A DNA stretch of 64,000 bases from Cyclobacterium salsum (lineage in GTDB: Bacteria; Bacteroidota; Bacteroidia; Cytophagales; Cyclobacteriaceae), in contig NZ_WNKG01000004.1 in assembly GCF_010119245.1 (NCBI RefSeq), positions 310,001 through 374,000 on the forward strand, read 5' to 3'. Below, in pieces: positions 18,904 to 26,365 of the stretch. Under the pieces are notes generated by a model. That model did not search any database. It worked only from the letters and a program-made list of their open reading frames with translations, and was not told the origin of the DNA. Within the stretch, counting starts at the first letter, position 1; each line of letters opens with the position of its first letter. Made by a program: the position numbers and the translations under genes.

Positions 18904-20304
18904 TTATCCCAAATAGGCCATGGCCGGTAGCTGAGCAGCATTGAGCATAAAGTTGTGAAGCTTGTAGTTTTCTATATAAGCTGGTAGATTTTCACTTCCC
19001 GGCCCGTACATGGCCAGTTCCACATGATCAGAGGAATGCCCCGTTCCTGCCCAACCGATGCCGGTATGGTTAGTTTGAATTTGAGCAAAAAGATGATTGG
19101 GTACCTTAGTAGAACCGTAAATCCCATCATCATTGAGTTCCTCATAGCTTTTCAACAGGACTTCTGCCTCCTCCTTCTTCAGCTTTAAACCCTGATAGGT
19201 TTCAATAAAATCCGTCACTTGCCCAGGCGTATTGGCAGCCGATAACTGGCTCAAGACCCATTCGTTGGAGTGCGAGGTGGTATAGAGTTTACCAAATTTA
19301 CTCCCATTGAATAAACCGGGATTGGCATTCCCATGGTCTGTAGTCATGATGACCAATGTTTCCCCATCCTTAGCTGCAAAATCCAGTGCAATGCCTACTG
19401 CCGCATCAAAATCCAATTGATCGTAGAGTAATCCGGGTGCGTCGTTGGCATGTGCTGCCCAATCTACTTTACCGCCTTCTATTTGCATGGCAAACCCAGA
19501 TGGATTCTGGGCGAGCAGGGCAATGGCCTTCTTAGACATTTCTGCCAGGGAAGGAACCTTATTTTTTATTTCCGGGTCATTTTCTCTGTCGACGGAATAA
19601 GGCATCCCTCCTTCACTAAATACTCCTAAAACAGGATTTTCCCCGTTTAAGGCCATCATTTCAGCTCGATCCAGCGCCACTGAAAATCCCGCGTTTCTAA
19701 AATCTCCAAGTAAATCTCGTTTATCCTCTCTTGACTTGCTGTCAAAAAGTGCCTTGCCTCCGCCCATCATCACATCAAATTCCATCTCCAGGTATTTTAC
19801 CGCTATATCAAACATGGCACTTCTACTCTCTTCATTTACGCAAAACGAAGCCGGAGTAGCGTGGGTAATGGGAACCGTGGTCACACAACCCACCGATTTC
19901 CCGGCATTTTTGAACTTCTGCAGGATAGGAACGGGCAGCTCTCCATTTGGACCCACGTTTAGGGATCCGTTCGGCACCCGCATGCCACAACCCCAGGAGC
20001 TACCGGCAGCGGCTGAATCCGTAACCAGGGAGTTCGAGGATGCGGTATCCATGAGTGCCCGCTTGGCAAAGCCTCCCTGATAATAACTCACCCACCTGCT
20101 TTTCCTGCCTTCCTTCTCCCTGAGTAGTAAATCGGCCATGTTCAGGGTTCCGGTGCTCATGCCATCACTAACCAGAAAAATGATGTTTTTTGCAGCGCTT
20201 TTGAAGGACCCGGGCCGGGTGTTTCCATAACCTACTCCCGTGCCCAACGCTCCTAATCCCAACGAGGCCAAAATACTTCTATTAAAGAAATCCCTTCTTT
20301 TCAT
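18904..20304 (-). CDS. Alkaline phosphatase, PhoA-like, exported
   Basis: 466 residues. Twin-arginine-like signal MKRRDFFNRSILASLGLGALG suggests Tat export of a folded metalloenzyme. Alkaline phosphatase superfamily: IIFLVSDGMSTGTL (first metal Asp), LVTDSAAAGS (nucleophile Ser after TD), VDWAAHANDA (metal His/Asp pair), MTTDHGN (metal Asp-His) and GHSSDHVELAMYGPG near the C-terminus (last zinc His). It hydrolyses phosphate monoesters in the periplasm. Divergent from the ROK kinase gene. In a glycan locus it may release phosphate from phosphorylated sugars, though phosphate scavenging alone is also possible. Confidence 0.9.
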   Translation of the reverse strand: MKRRDFFNRSILASLGLGALGTGVGYGNTRPGSFKSAAKNIIFLVSDGMSTGTLNMADLLLREKEGRKSRWVSYYQGGFAKRALMDTASSNSLVTDSAAAGSSWGCGMRVPNGSLNVGPNGELPVPILQKFKNAGKSVGCVTTVPITHATPASFCVNEESRSAMFDIAVKYLEMEFDVMMGGGKALFDSKSREDKRDLLGDFRNAGFSVALDRAEMMALNGENPVLGVFSEGGMPYSVDRENDPEIKNKVPSLAEMSKKAIALLAQNPSGFAMQIEGGKVDWAAHANDAPGLLYDQLDFDAAVGIALDFAAKDGETLVIMTTDHGNANPGLFNGSKFGKLYTTSHSNEWVLSQLSAANTPGQVTDFIETYQGLKLKKEEAEVLLKSYEELNDDGIYGSTKVPNHLFAQIQTNHTGIGWAGTGHSSDHVELAMYGPGSENLPAYIENYKLHNFMLNAAQLPAMAYLG

Positions 20305-20684
20305 GGTTTTTTATTTTTTATGATTAATCGTTAAAATCTACGCCTGTGTCAAAATCACCTAATCCAAAATTCCTGCTTTTTAGCTGAAATACCAATTTAA
20401 TAGTACCGCTAAACCTGGTAAAATACCTTGATTTTAACAGTAATAATACCCGATTTCCAGGATTTGTACTATCAAAAAAGATCTTTCTCTAAATAGTACA
20501 TACCCCTACTTTCAAGTATAGTAGTTAGATCAAGCGACCTTATCAACCTCCTTACTACCTGAAAACCAAATAAATAATATCCGGTAACGGGGGGAGTATG
20601 TGGTACGGATTGGTTTGTATAATATGTAAATTAAGATATATTTGTTGTTTCATTTTTTTTTTAAAACTCACCTGTATTAGCGCA
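20305..20684. other. Divergent regulatory region with inverted repeats
   Basis: 380 nt between the alkaline phosphatase and the ROK kinase genes. Seen: TGTACTAT / ATAGTACA (20465-20472 and 20493-20500), 8-bp arms 20 nt apart; a close TACTT-TC-AAGTA palindrome at 20508-20519; and a good plus-strand promoter at 20614-20644. Such spaced half-sites could be operators for a dimeric regulator, for example the XylR-type protein encoded at 22940. No gene is supported here; upstream in-frame extension of the ROK frame is hydrophobic but unlike the family. Confidence 0.55.
20614..20644 (+). promoter_or_regulatory. Promoter of the ROK kinase gene
   Basis: TTTG at 20614-20617, a 19-nt spacer and TATATTTG at 20637-20644 match the Bacteroidota consensus exactly. 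The ATG chosen for the kinase is 40 nt downstream, which also argues against the longer upstream reading frame being translated. Confidence 0.78.
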
Positions 20685-21542
20685 ATGAACATAGGAATAG
20701 ATTTAGGAGGAACCAAAATCCAAGTCGGCATTGAGAAGGAAGGTAAGATCATCCATAAAACCAAGGCCTTGTTGAAAGAAAAAGATGACCTTCATTCGAC
20801 CTTAAATCAGGTGAAACAGTTTATCGAACCTCTTACCCGTCATAAGGTGGAAGGAATCGGAATAGGCGTTCCCTCGGTAGTGGATGTAGAAAAAGGGATC
20901 GTTTATAATGTCACAAATATACCTTCCTGGAAGAAAGTTAGCCTAAAAGCCATTTTGGAAGAGGAGTTTAACCTACCGGTATTTGTAAATAACGATGTGA
21001 ATTGTTTTACGATTGGAGAACATAAATTCGGAATGGGTAAAGAATATTCCTGCCTGGTGGGTATGTCTATTGGCACCGGTCTGGGGTCTGGAATCATTAT
21101 TGGAAATAAATTGTATGCCGGCACCAATTGTGGTGCAGGAGAAATTGGTCTGCTCCCTTATAAGGATCAGAACATTGAATATTACGCCAGTGGAAATTTT
21201 TTCAGTGCCTTTTACCATACCACGGCACTAGATGCCTACAATCAGGCTGAAAAAGGAGACCCCGAGGCCTTATCCCAATGGAATGATTTTGGGCATCATT
21301 TTGGGGCAGCGGTACAGGCGGTCATGTACACCTATGACCCGCAAGCCATCGTTATTGGAGGTTCTGTGGCCAATGCCTACCCCTATTTTGAAGCTACCAT
21401 GAAGGAAAGCTTCAACGATTTTATCTATCCGGAGTCCATCAAAAAATTGAAAATCCACCAGACTAAAAACGAAGATATTGCCCTTTTAGGAGCAGCAGCT
21501 TTGGTAGACCTGTCTTTGGAGCATGCAAAGGGAGTCCTCTAG
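20685..21542 (+). CDS. ROK-family sugar kinase without the zinc loop
   Basis: 285 residues from the ATG at 20685, placed downstream of the promoter at 20614-20644; in-frame codons further upstream would fall at or before the promoter. Actin-like ATPase fold: NIGIDLGGTKIQVG at 2-15 (phosphate 1), VNNDVNCFTIGEHKFG near 103 (catalytic Asp in ND), GMSIGTGLGSGI near 126 and IVIGGSVANAYP near 225. Usual ROK kinases continue GEIGH and then a CxCGxxGCxE zinc site. Here it reads GEIGLLPYKD with no cysteine cluster, so the zinc-binding histidine and cysteines are missing. Likely phosphorylates a hexose or N-acetylhexosamine. MFS transporter and regulator genes follow on the same strand. Confidence 0.82.
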   Translation: MNIGIDLGGTKIQVGIEKEGKIIHKTKALLKEKDDLHSTLNQVKQFIEPLTRHKVEGIGIGVPSVVDVEKGIVYNVTNIPSWKKVSLKAILEEEFNLPVFVNNDVNCFTIGEHKFGMGKEYSCLVGMSIGTGLGSGIIIGNKLYAGTNCGAGEIGLLPYKDQNIEYYASGNFFSAFYHTTALDAYNQAEKGDPEALSQWNDFGHHFGAAVQAVMYTYDPQAIVIGGSVANAYPYFEATMKESFNDFIYPESIKKLKIHQTKNEDIALLGAAALVDLSLEHAKGVL

Positions 21543-21688
21543 CGAAATTTTGAACTTCATCATCCTTGGAATATCACGAAGACTTTCTCTCAACCACCCG
21601 ATCCCCAATCCTGTCATGATTTCTTCGCCGATTAAACCTATGATTTCCGTTAGTATTGGTTATCTTCATCACCTGAAAAACAAATGAT

Positions 21689-22936
21689 ATGAAAAAAAAT
21701 AACCTTATCGTAGCCCTTATTCTGTTAATCTTTTTTGTCATTTCTTTTCTAACCAATATTCTAGGTCCAATCATCCCGGATATCATTGACAGTTTTACCC
21801 TTAGTATCGGGTTGGCAGGGTTTTTACCTTTTTCTTTTTTTGTAGCCTATGCGGTTATGTCCATTCCCTCGGGTATCCTGGTGGAAAAGTATAAAGAAAA
21901 GAAAATGCTAGTCGCGGCCTTTTCACTTGCTTTTGCCGGAGCGCTTGTGTTTGCCCTGATTCCCAGCTTTGGAATTGCCCTTACCTCGCTGTTCATTATA
22001 GGTATTGGAATGGCCATTCTGCAGGTCGTTATTAACCCCTTGCTTCGGACTGCTGGAGGAGAAGCCCATTTTGCCTTTAATTCGGTATTAGGGCAATTGG
22101 CCTTTGGTGCAGCCTCCTTTCTGAGTCCCATGCTTTACAGCTACCTGGTCACCAATATCCATACGGGCGATCTGGGCTTCTTATTTTCCTTTTTGGATGG
22201 AATGGTGCCTGAAAATCTCAAATGGGTGTCCCTTTACTGGGTATTCGCAGGTATCGCCTTTCTGATGGTCATCGTGGTCTACTTCGCCAAATTCCCAAAA
22301 GTAGAACTAAAGGAAGACGAAAAAATTGACGTTGGGGTGGCCTTTAAGGAATTATTAGCTAATAAATACGTGGTTTTATATTTCCTGGGAATCTTCTCCT
22401 ACGTAGGTACGGAACAAGGTATTGCCAATTGGATATCCAAGTTTCTGCAAACCTATCACGGGGTGGACCCGGCCACTACCGGGGCTTCGGTCATTTCCTA
22501 TTTTTGGGGTTTGCTTACCATCGGTTGTTTGCTGGGCTTATTGCTTTTGAAGTTTATGGATAGTCGTTCCGTCTTGATCCTCTTTACCTCAGGGGCTATT
22601 ATAGCACTTCTGCTTGCCCTTTTCGGTCCGGTTTCATGGGCACTGATAGCTTTTCCCATGACAGGTTTTTTTGCTTCAGTGATGTGGTCAGTCATATTCT
22701 CCCTTGCACTGAATTCTGTCCCTCATCATCACGGTACCTTTTCCGGGATACTTTGCACCGGAATAGCCGGAGGAGCGGTAGTACCCCTGATTGTTGGCGG
22801 GCTTGCCGAATTGGTTGGCCTCAAGTTGGCCATGTTATTCCTTTTCATTACGTTGGGCTACATCCTGAGCATTGGCATTTGGGCGAAACCGCTTGTGAGT
22901 AACGCCACCAAAAATATCAAGGACATCTTCAAGTAA
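21689..22936 (+). CDS. MFS sugar transporter (FHS-like)
   Basis: 415 residues with 12 predicted membrane helices. N-terminal half: NLIVALILLIFFVISFLTNILGPIIPDI, SIPSGILVEKYKEKKML (the loop 2-3 MFS signature region) and GIGMAILQVVINPLLRTAGG. The last of these is the NP segment typical of the fucose/glucose/galactose H+ symporter branch (FucP, NagP). Probably a proton-driven importer of a mono- or amino-sugar across the inner membrane. It comes 146 nt after the ROK kinase and 3 nt before the regulator. Transporter, kinase and regulator form a coherent uptake module. Confidence 0.85.
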   Translation: MKKNNLIVALILLIFFVISFLTNILGPIIPDIIDSFTLSIGLAGFLPFSFFVAYAVMSIPSGILVEKYKEKKMLVAAFSLAFAGALVFALIPSFGIALTSLFIIGIGMAILQVVINPLLRTAGGEAHFAFNSVLGQLAFGAASFLSPMLYSYLVTNIHTGDLGFLFSFLDGMVPENLKWVSLYWVFAGIAFLMVIVVYFAKFPKVELKEDEKIDVGVAFKELLANKYVVLYFLGIFSYVGTEQGIANWISKFLQTYHGVDPATTGASVISYFWGLLTIGCLLGLLLLKFMDSRSVLILFTSGAIIALLLALFGPVSWALIAFPMTGFFASVMWSVIFSLALNSVPHHHGTFSGILCTGIAGGAVVPLIVGGLAELVGLKLAMLFLFITLGYILSIGIWAKPLVSNATKNIKDIFK

Positions 22937-22939
22937 GGC

Positions 22940-24103
22940 ATGTACAAGATTATTCTGTTGCTGGACTTTGCCGAGGAATACAGTAAAAGTCTACTAAAAG
23001 GTATCTCTAAATATTCCGCGGAACATGGCCCCTGGACCTATTGCCGGATGCCCCTATACTACCGGGAAACCATCGGTATTAAAGGGATCCTGGACTGGGC
23101 CAAAGACTGGGGTGCTCATGGAATCATCGGACAGCTTTACAATGAAATGGATCTTAAATTGATCATTAACTCCAAAATACCCGTCATTGCCCAAGATTTT
23201 AAAGAACGCTTCAGCGAGCTTCCCAATATCACCGGCGCTTACCACGAGGCCGGCGAAATGGGTGCTGAATATTTTCTGAAAAAAGGATTTAAAAACTTTG
23301 CCTTTTACGGTTTCAATGATATTGTTTGGTCCCGTGAGCGAGCCGAGGGGTTCGAGAAAAAAATCAATTCGGTCGGGTATAAAGTCAATTACTTTGAACA
23401 CCGAAAATCGCGTTCCACCGACCTTTGGTATTATAAAAGTAACTCCCTGAGCAAATGGCTGATCTCCCTGCCTAAGCCAATCGCCCTGATGACCTGTGAT
23501 GATAATCAGGGCCTGCACATCACAGAGGCCTGCAAACAAAACAAAATCAGAATTCCTGAGGAGGTAGCCGTATTGGGGGTAGATAACGATGAAATGCTCT
23601 GCGATCTGTCTGATCCTCCCCTTTCCAGCATTGGCCTGGATATAGAAAAAGGAGGTTACGACACGGCCAGGTTGATGGAACATATGATCCAAAACGGGGC
23701 TGAGCAGTACTACGACATTCATGTGAAACCTACTCAAATAATCACCCGGCAATCCACGGATATTTATGCCACTAATGACGATTACATTGCCTCCACACTT
23801 AAATACATCCACAAAAACATCGAAAAAAACCTTCAGGTAGACGAGGTAGTCCGGCAGGTTCCGCTTTCCAGAAGAAGCCTTGAAAAGCGGTTTCACCAAA
23901 TTACCGGTTACCCCATTTACAAATACATCTTCAACCTGCGTATTGAAAAGTTCACCCAAAAACTATTGGAGACAGATCAGACCGTGTTTGAAATTGCACT
24001 CGATTTGGGGTTGAATGATAGTAAAAACATCGCCAGACAATTCAAACAGGTAAAAGGTTGTAATCCCATTGAATACCGAAAGCGGTACCTGGCTGGTAAA
24101 TAA
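22940..24103 (+). CDS. XylR-type transcription regulator (LacI-like sensor plus AraC HTH)
   Basis: 387 residues. N-terminal periplasmic-binding-protein-like ligand domain without a LacI helix-turn-helix (about 1-270: KIILLLDFAEEYSKSLLKGISKY, AFYGFNDIVWSRERAEGF, PEEVAVLGVDNDEMLCDLSDPPLSSI). Then an AraC-type double HTH (about 285-385: VDEVVRQVPLSRRSLEKRF, FEIALDLGLNDSKNIARQFKQVKGCNPIEYRKRY). This is the architecture of E. coli XylR, a sugar-binding activator. It should sense the sugar imported by the MFS protein encoded 3 nt upstream. Possible targets are the palindromes at 20465-20519 and 24222-24239; this link is inference. Confidence 0.88.
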   Translation: MYKIILLLDFAEEYSKSLLKGISKYSAEHGPWTYCRMPLYYRETIGIKGILDWAKDWGAHGIIGQLYNEMDLKLIINSKIPVIAQDFKERFSELPNITGAYHEAGEMGAEYFLKKGFKNFAFYGFNDIVWSRERAEGFEKKINSVGYKVNYFEHRKSRSTDLWYYKSNSLSKWLISLPKPIALMTCDDNQGLHITEACKQNKIRIPEEVAVLGVDNDEMLCDLSDPPLSSIGLDIEKGGYDTARLMEHMIQNGAEQYYDIHVKPTQIITRQSTDIYATNDDYIASTLKYIHKNIEKNLQVDEVVRQVPLSRRSLEKRFHQITGYPIYKYIFNLRIEKFTQKLLETDQTVFEIALDLGLNDSKNIARQFKQVKGCNPIEYRKRYLAGK

Positions 24104-24221
24104 TCCCATACCGCCTACCCTACCTGAGGGCTGCCAGGCGGCCACTTTAAAAGACAAAAAGCCATCAGTTCAATAGTACAAATCAGCGGCTTAGGGTATT
24201 ACCTTCAAAAGAATCTATCCT

Positions 24222-24239
24222 ATTCCCGGACCCGGGAAT
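24222..24239. promoter_or_regulatory. Palindromic operator candidate
   Basis: ATTCCCGG-AC-CCGGGAAT is a perfect 8-bp inverted repeat with a 2-nt centre, too tight for an RNA hairpin but right for a DNA-binding dimer. It lies immediately 5' of a -7-like element (24243-24250), in the space where RNA polymerase would contact the promoter spacer. This is a natural operator position for the membrane-protein gene at 24292. Confidence 0.5.
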
Positions 24240-24242
24240 GGG

Positions 24243-24250
24243 TATGTTTG
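24243..24250 (+). promoter_or_regulatory. -7 element of the 431-residue membrane-protein gene
   Basis: TATGTTTG matches TAnnTTTG and stands 41 nt before the ATG at 24292. No TTTG lies at the -33 position, where the palindrome at 24222-24239 approaches instead, as expected if an activator is needed. Confidence 0.45.
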
Positions 24251-24291
24251 GGCATAGTTAACTTCCTTCGTATTCAACCGTAGCGTACAAC

Positions 24292-25587
24292 ATGAAAAAT
24301 GTAACTAAAAACACGGTCATTTCCCTGCTGCTGGCCGGCATGGCCTTGGGTACTGCCTGGGCCATTAGAGGACAATTTGGCCACGAACAGGGAGCTGCCT
24401 GGGCAGGAGGCATTGGTAGCCTCTGTATTATTTTATTGTCCAAAAAGAAGTCCTGGTACAATAAGGCAATGAAAGCCGCTTTTGCAGGGGCCGTTGGCTG
24501 GGGATTGGGAGGCATGATGAGCTACGGTGCCGTGGTAGGGTATGGAAGAGGAGTAGACTTTGTCAACGTCTATTATGGACTGACCATGCTTTTCATCATT
24601 GGAGGGCTTTATGGGCTGATCGGTGGGGGGCTTTTTGGCTTGGTGTTGGCAGATCACCCGGAAAAAAAGGTGAAGTGGCACCAGGTCATTACCGAAATGA
24701 CCGTAGGAGGTGTTATTTTCTATTACTTCATTATTGAACAATTGGGCATTGCCATGACGCCACCCAGATCGGAAGCCTGGGGTGTCTGTGCCGGTATTGG
24801 CATTGCCATGATGTACTACCTGGCCCGCAAAAAACAGTATAGTGCCATGCGGGTAGCGGTATTTGCCGGATTAGGAGGCGGGTTTGGCTTTGCATTCGGT
24901 AATTTCCTTCAAGTCCTGGGAAATGTCGCCGAAGTGTCATTCAATATGTGGAACGTGATGGAATATTCGCTCGGGTTTTTTGGCGGATTGGGCATGGCCT
25001 ATGGTGCCTTTACCGGTTCCTGGCCAAAAGAGGAGGATAATTATCGGTATTCGTATCGCAACCTAACCCTTCCCATGATAGGTTTTATCTTACTTATACC
25101 CTTCATCGTTTGGCAGCAATCATTCGTCATGAAGGATCTGGAAACCACCCTCGGCAGGCTTATCGACGATCCCGCACTTTGGGTTCGAATGGTCCAATGG
25201 GTGGCACTCATGGCCTTCCTGATCCCTGCTATTACCTGGATCAGCCTTTTTTCCAATAAAAAGGGAAACGTCGGTCAAGGAATGAGCTATAAAGAGGTTA
25301 TGGGTGTTTTCATTACCTCTTTTGCCGTGTATATCATTTTTACCATTTTGATTACCGGCTCCTTTTTAAGTTTCTACCGAATCGAGCAATTTCTATACAT
25401 TATTAACTTTATAGTAATTATATTCTTAATCCAAAAATTTCAGCCCCAAATCAGGATAAAAAAAGCACATCCGAAAAAATGGAGCTATATGGTTTTGGGA
25501 ATCCTGTTGTTGCTGGCCGTTCTAAGCCTGATTGCGATCAGCATTCACGGTGAAATGCCGGGGATGAACAAACGCTTTGAATGGTAA
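24292..25587 (+). CDS. Polytopic membrane protein of unknown family, possible transporter
   Basis: 431 residues with 12-13 hydrophobic helices spread along the whole length and no large soluble domain. Distinct features: a charged/amide-rich motif AIRGQFGHEQGAAWAGG after the first helix, several glycine-zipper helices (GAVGWGLGGMMSYGAVVGYGRG, IGGLYGLIGGGLFGLVLA, GLGGGFGFAFGNFLQ) and a positively charged tail before the last helix. I recognise no named transporter family; ABC, MFS, SSS and TRAP signatures are absent. It follows the XylR-type regulator by 188 nt, with its own regulated-looking promoter, and precedes the phosphatase remnant and susDC. A carrier for the locus's product is the simplest guess, but enzyme or channel roles are open. 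Confidence 0.6.
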   Translation: MKNVTKNTVISLLLAGMALGTAWAIRGQFGHEQGAAWAGGIGSLCIILLSKKKSWYNKAMKAAFAGAVGWGLGGMMSYGAVVGYGRGVDFVNVYYGLTMLFIIGGLYGLIGGGLFGLVLADHPEKKVKWHQVITEMTVGGVIFYYFIIEQLGIAMTPPRSEAWGVCAGIGIAMMYYLARKKQYSAMRVAVFAGLGGGFGFAFGNFLQVLGNVAEVSFNMWNVMEYSLGFFGGLGMAYGAFTGSWPKEEDNYRYSYRNLTLPMIGFILLIPFIVWQQSFVMKDLETTLGRLIDDPALWVRMVQWVALMAFLIPAITWISLFSNKKGNVGQGMSYKEVMGVFITSFAVYIIFTILITGSFLSFYRIEQFLYIINFIVIIFLIQKFQPQIRIKKAHPKKWSYMVLGILLLLAVLSLIAISIHGEMPGMNKRFEW

Positions 25588-25606
25588 CTAGCTATTAAGC
25601 AAATTA

Positions 25607-25637
25607 ACAGGGGATTAGCTGCTTTCCGATCCCCTGT
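25607..25637. terminator. Convergent hairpin after the membrane-protein gene
   Basis: Perfect 9-bp stem ACAGGGGAT / ATCCCCTGT (25607-25615 and 25629-25637) with a 13-nt loop, flanked by TTAA on both sides. The T-run is short, so termination strength is uncertain. Position between convergent genes suits a bidirectional terminator. Confidence 0.55.
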
Positions 25638-25657
25638 CTTAATAGATTCCAGTAACG

Positions 25658-26184
25658 TTAATATTCAGGAATATCCGGAATTTTATGGATCAGCTTATTT
25701 GCACCTGTTTCATCTTTAATCAAGTCGAATGCATCATAAAGCTTCCCCGTCACGGTATAAGCTTCATATTCCAATCGATCGCTTTCTACATGGATAAGCT
25801 GATACATTTGGGTGTTGGATGCTTTTCGATGCATCCAGGGATAATCTTCGGCTTCATACATCTTTAATCCGGCCATGGATACCACGTAAACCGTCCCCGT
25901 CTCCTCGGCCAGCACCTCCGTCATACGACCATTTTGGCTCCATCACTTGCTTCTGCCCATTCGATTTCACCCTTGGAAACATCCGCTGAAGTTCTCCAAT
26001 TTACGGCTATCGAGTGAGTTGGGTTTTCAGTCAGGTTTAAAATGATCCGATCAGGATAGGCCCCCGGCATCCAGTAAGCATCCTTTTCGGACAGACTGGC
26101 TTCCTGCCCCGATAGAGTGCCATAAAAACCGCTAAAAAGCAAAATGAGTAGGTTGATTTTATAAAAAGCAATAAGCTTTTTCAT
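25658..26184 (-). pseudogene. Purple-acid-phosphatase-like gene with its catalytic core deleted
   Basis: Two short overlapping reading frames are the two ends of one gene. The 5' piece (from the ATG at 26184 to 25921) has a signal peptide ending LSGQ, then DRIILNLTENPTHSIAVNWRTSADVSKGEIEWAEA, the start of the fibronectin-like domain of purple acid phosphatases. The 3' piece (25924-25658) has GTVYVVSMAGLKMYE and MYQLIHVESDRLEYEAYTVTG, the C-terminal strands of the same family. Both align by eye with the intact relative at 32034 (SIDIQWRTS-type and GTIYWISIG/LYQYITIDG segments). Everything between, about 300 residues with all five metal motifs, is missing and the frames are shifted. Not catalytically functional. 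Confidence 0.75.
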
Positions 26185-26298
26185 GTTTGTAAGTGAAAAT
26201 TTAATTTTGGGTATGAAAATAGGCACCGGAAATACCCCATTTGAGGTGTCCGTTACCTGGCCATCAGGCGGCTCAGGTCTGCCAGCGTTGGTGGAAAA

Positions 26299-26338
26299 GA
26301 AAAAAGTCCCCCCCTACCGGAGTAGAGGAGAACTTTTC
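26299..26338 (-). terminator. Terminator of the susCD transcript
   Basis: On the minus strand a stem of about 14 bp (AAAGT...CTAC with a TCCG loop and GTAG...ACTTT) is followed by TTTTTTC. Several positions pair as G-U, so the stem is stable only in the minus-strand RNA. It lies 28 nt after the susD stop codon. Confidence 0.65.
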
Positions 26339-26365
26339 ATTAAGTATTGGTATCAACCAAAAATA

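Noticed and set aside
11725-21542. A complete MurNAc recycling set (MurQ plus kinase plus transporter).
   Set aside because: MurQ is certain, but it is about 8 kb and several unrelated genes from the ROK kinase and the MFS carrier, on the other strand. Nothing in the sequence ties them to MurNAc.
23054-23959. A 301-codon minus-strand frame opposite the XylR-type regulator.
   Set aside because: The plus strand encodes an obvious regulator with sensor and AraC domains; the antisense frame has no family pattern.
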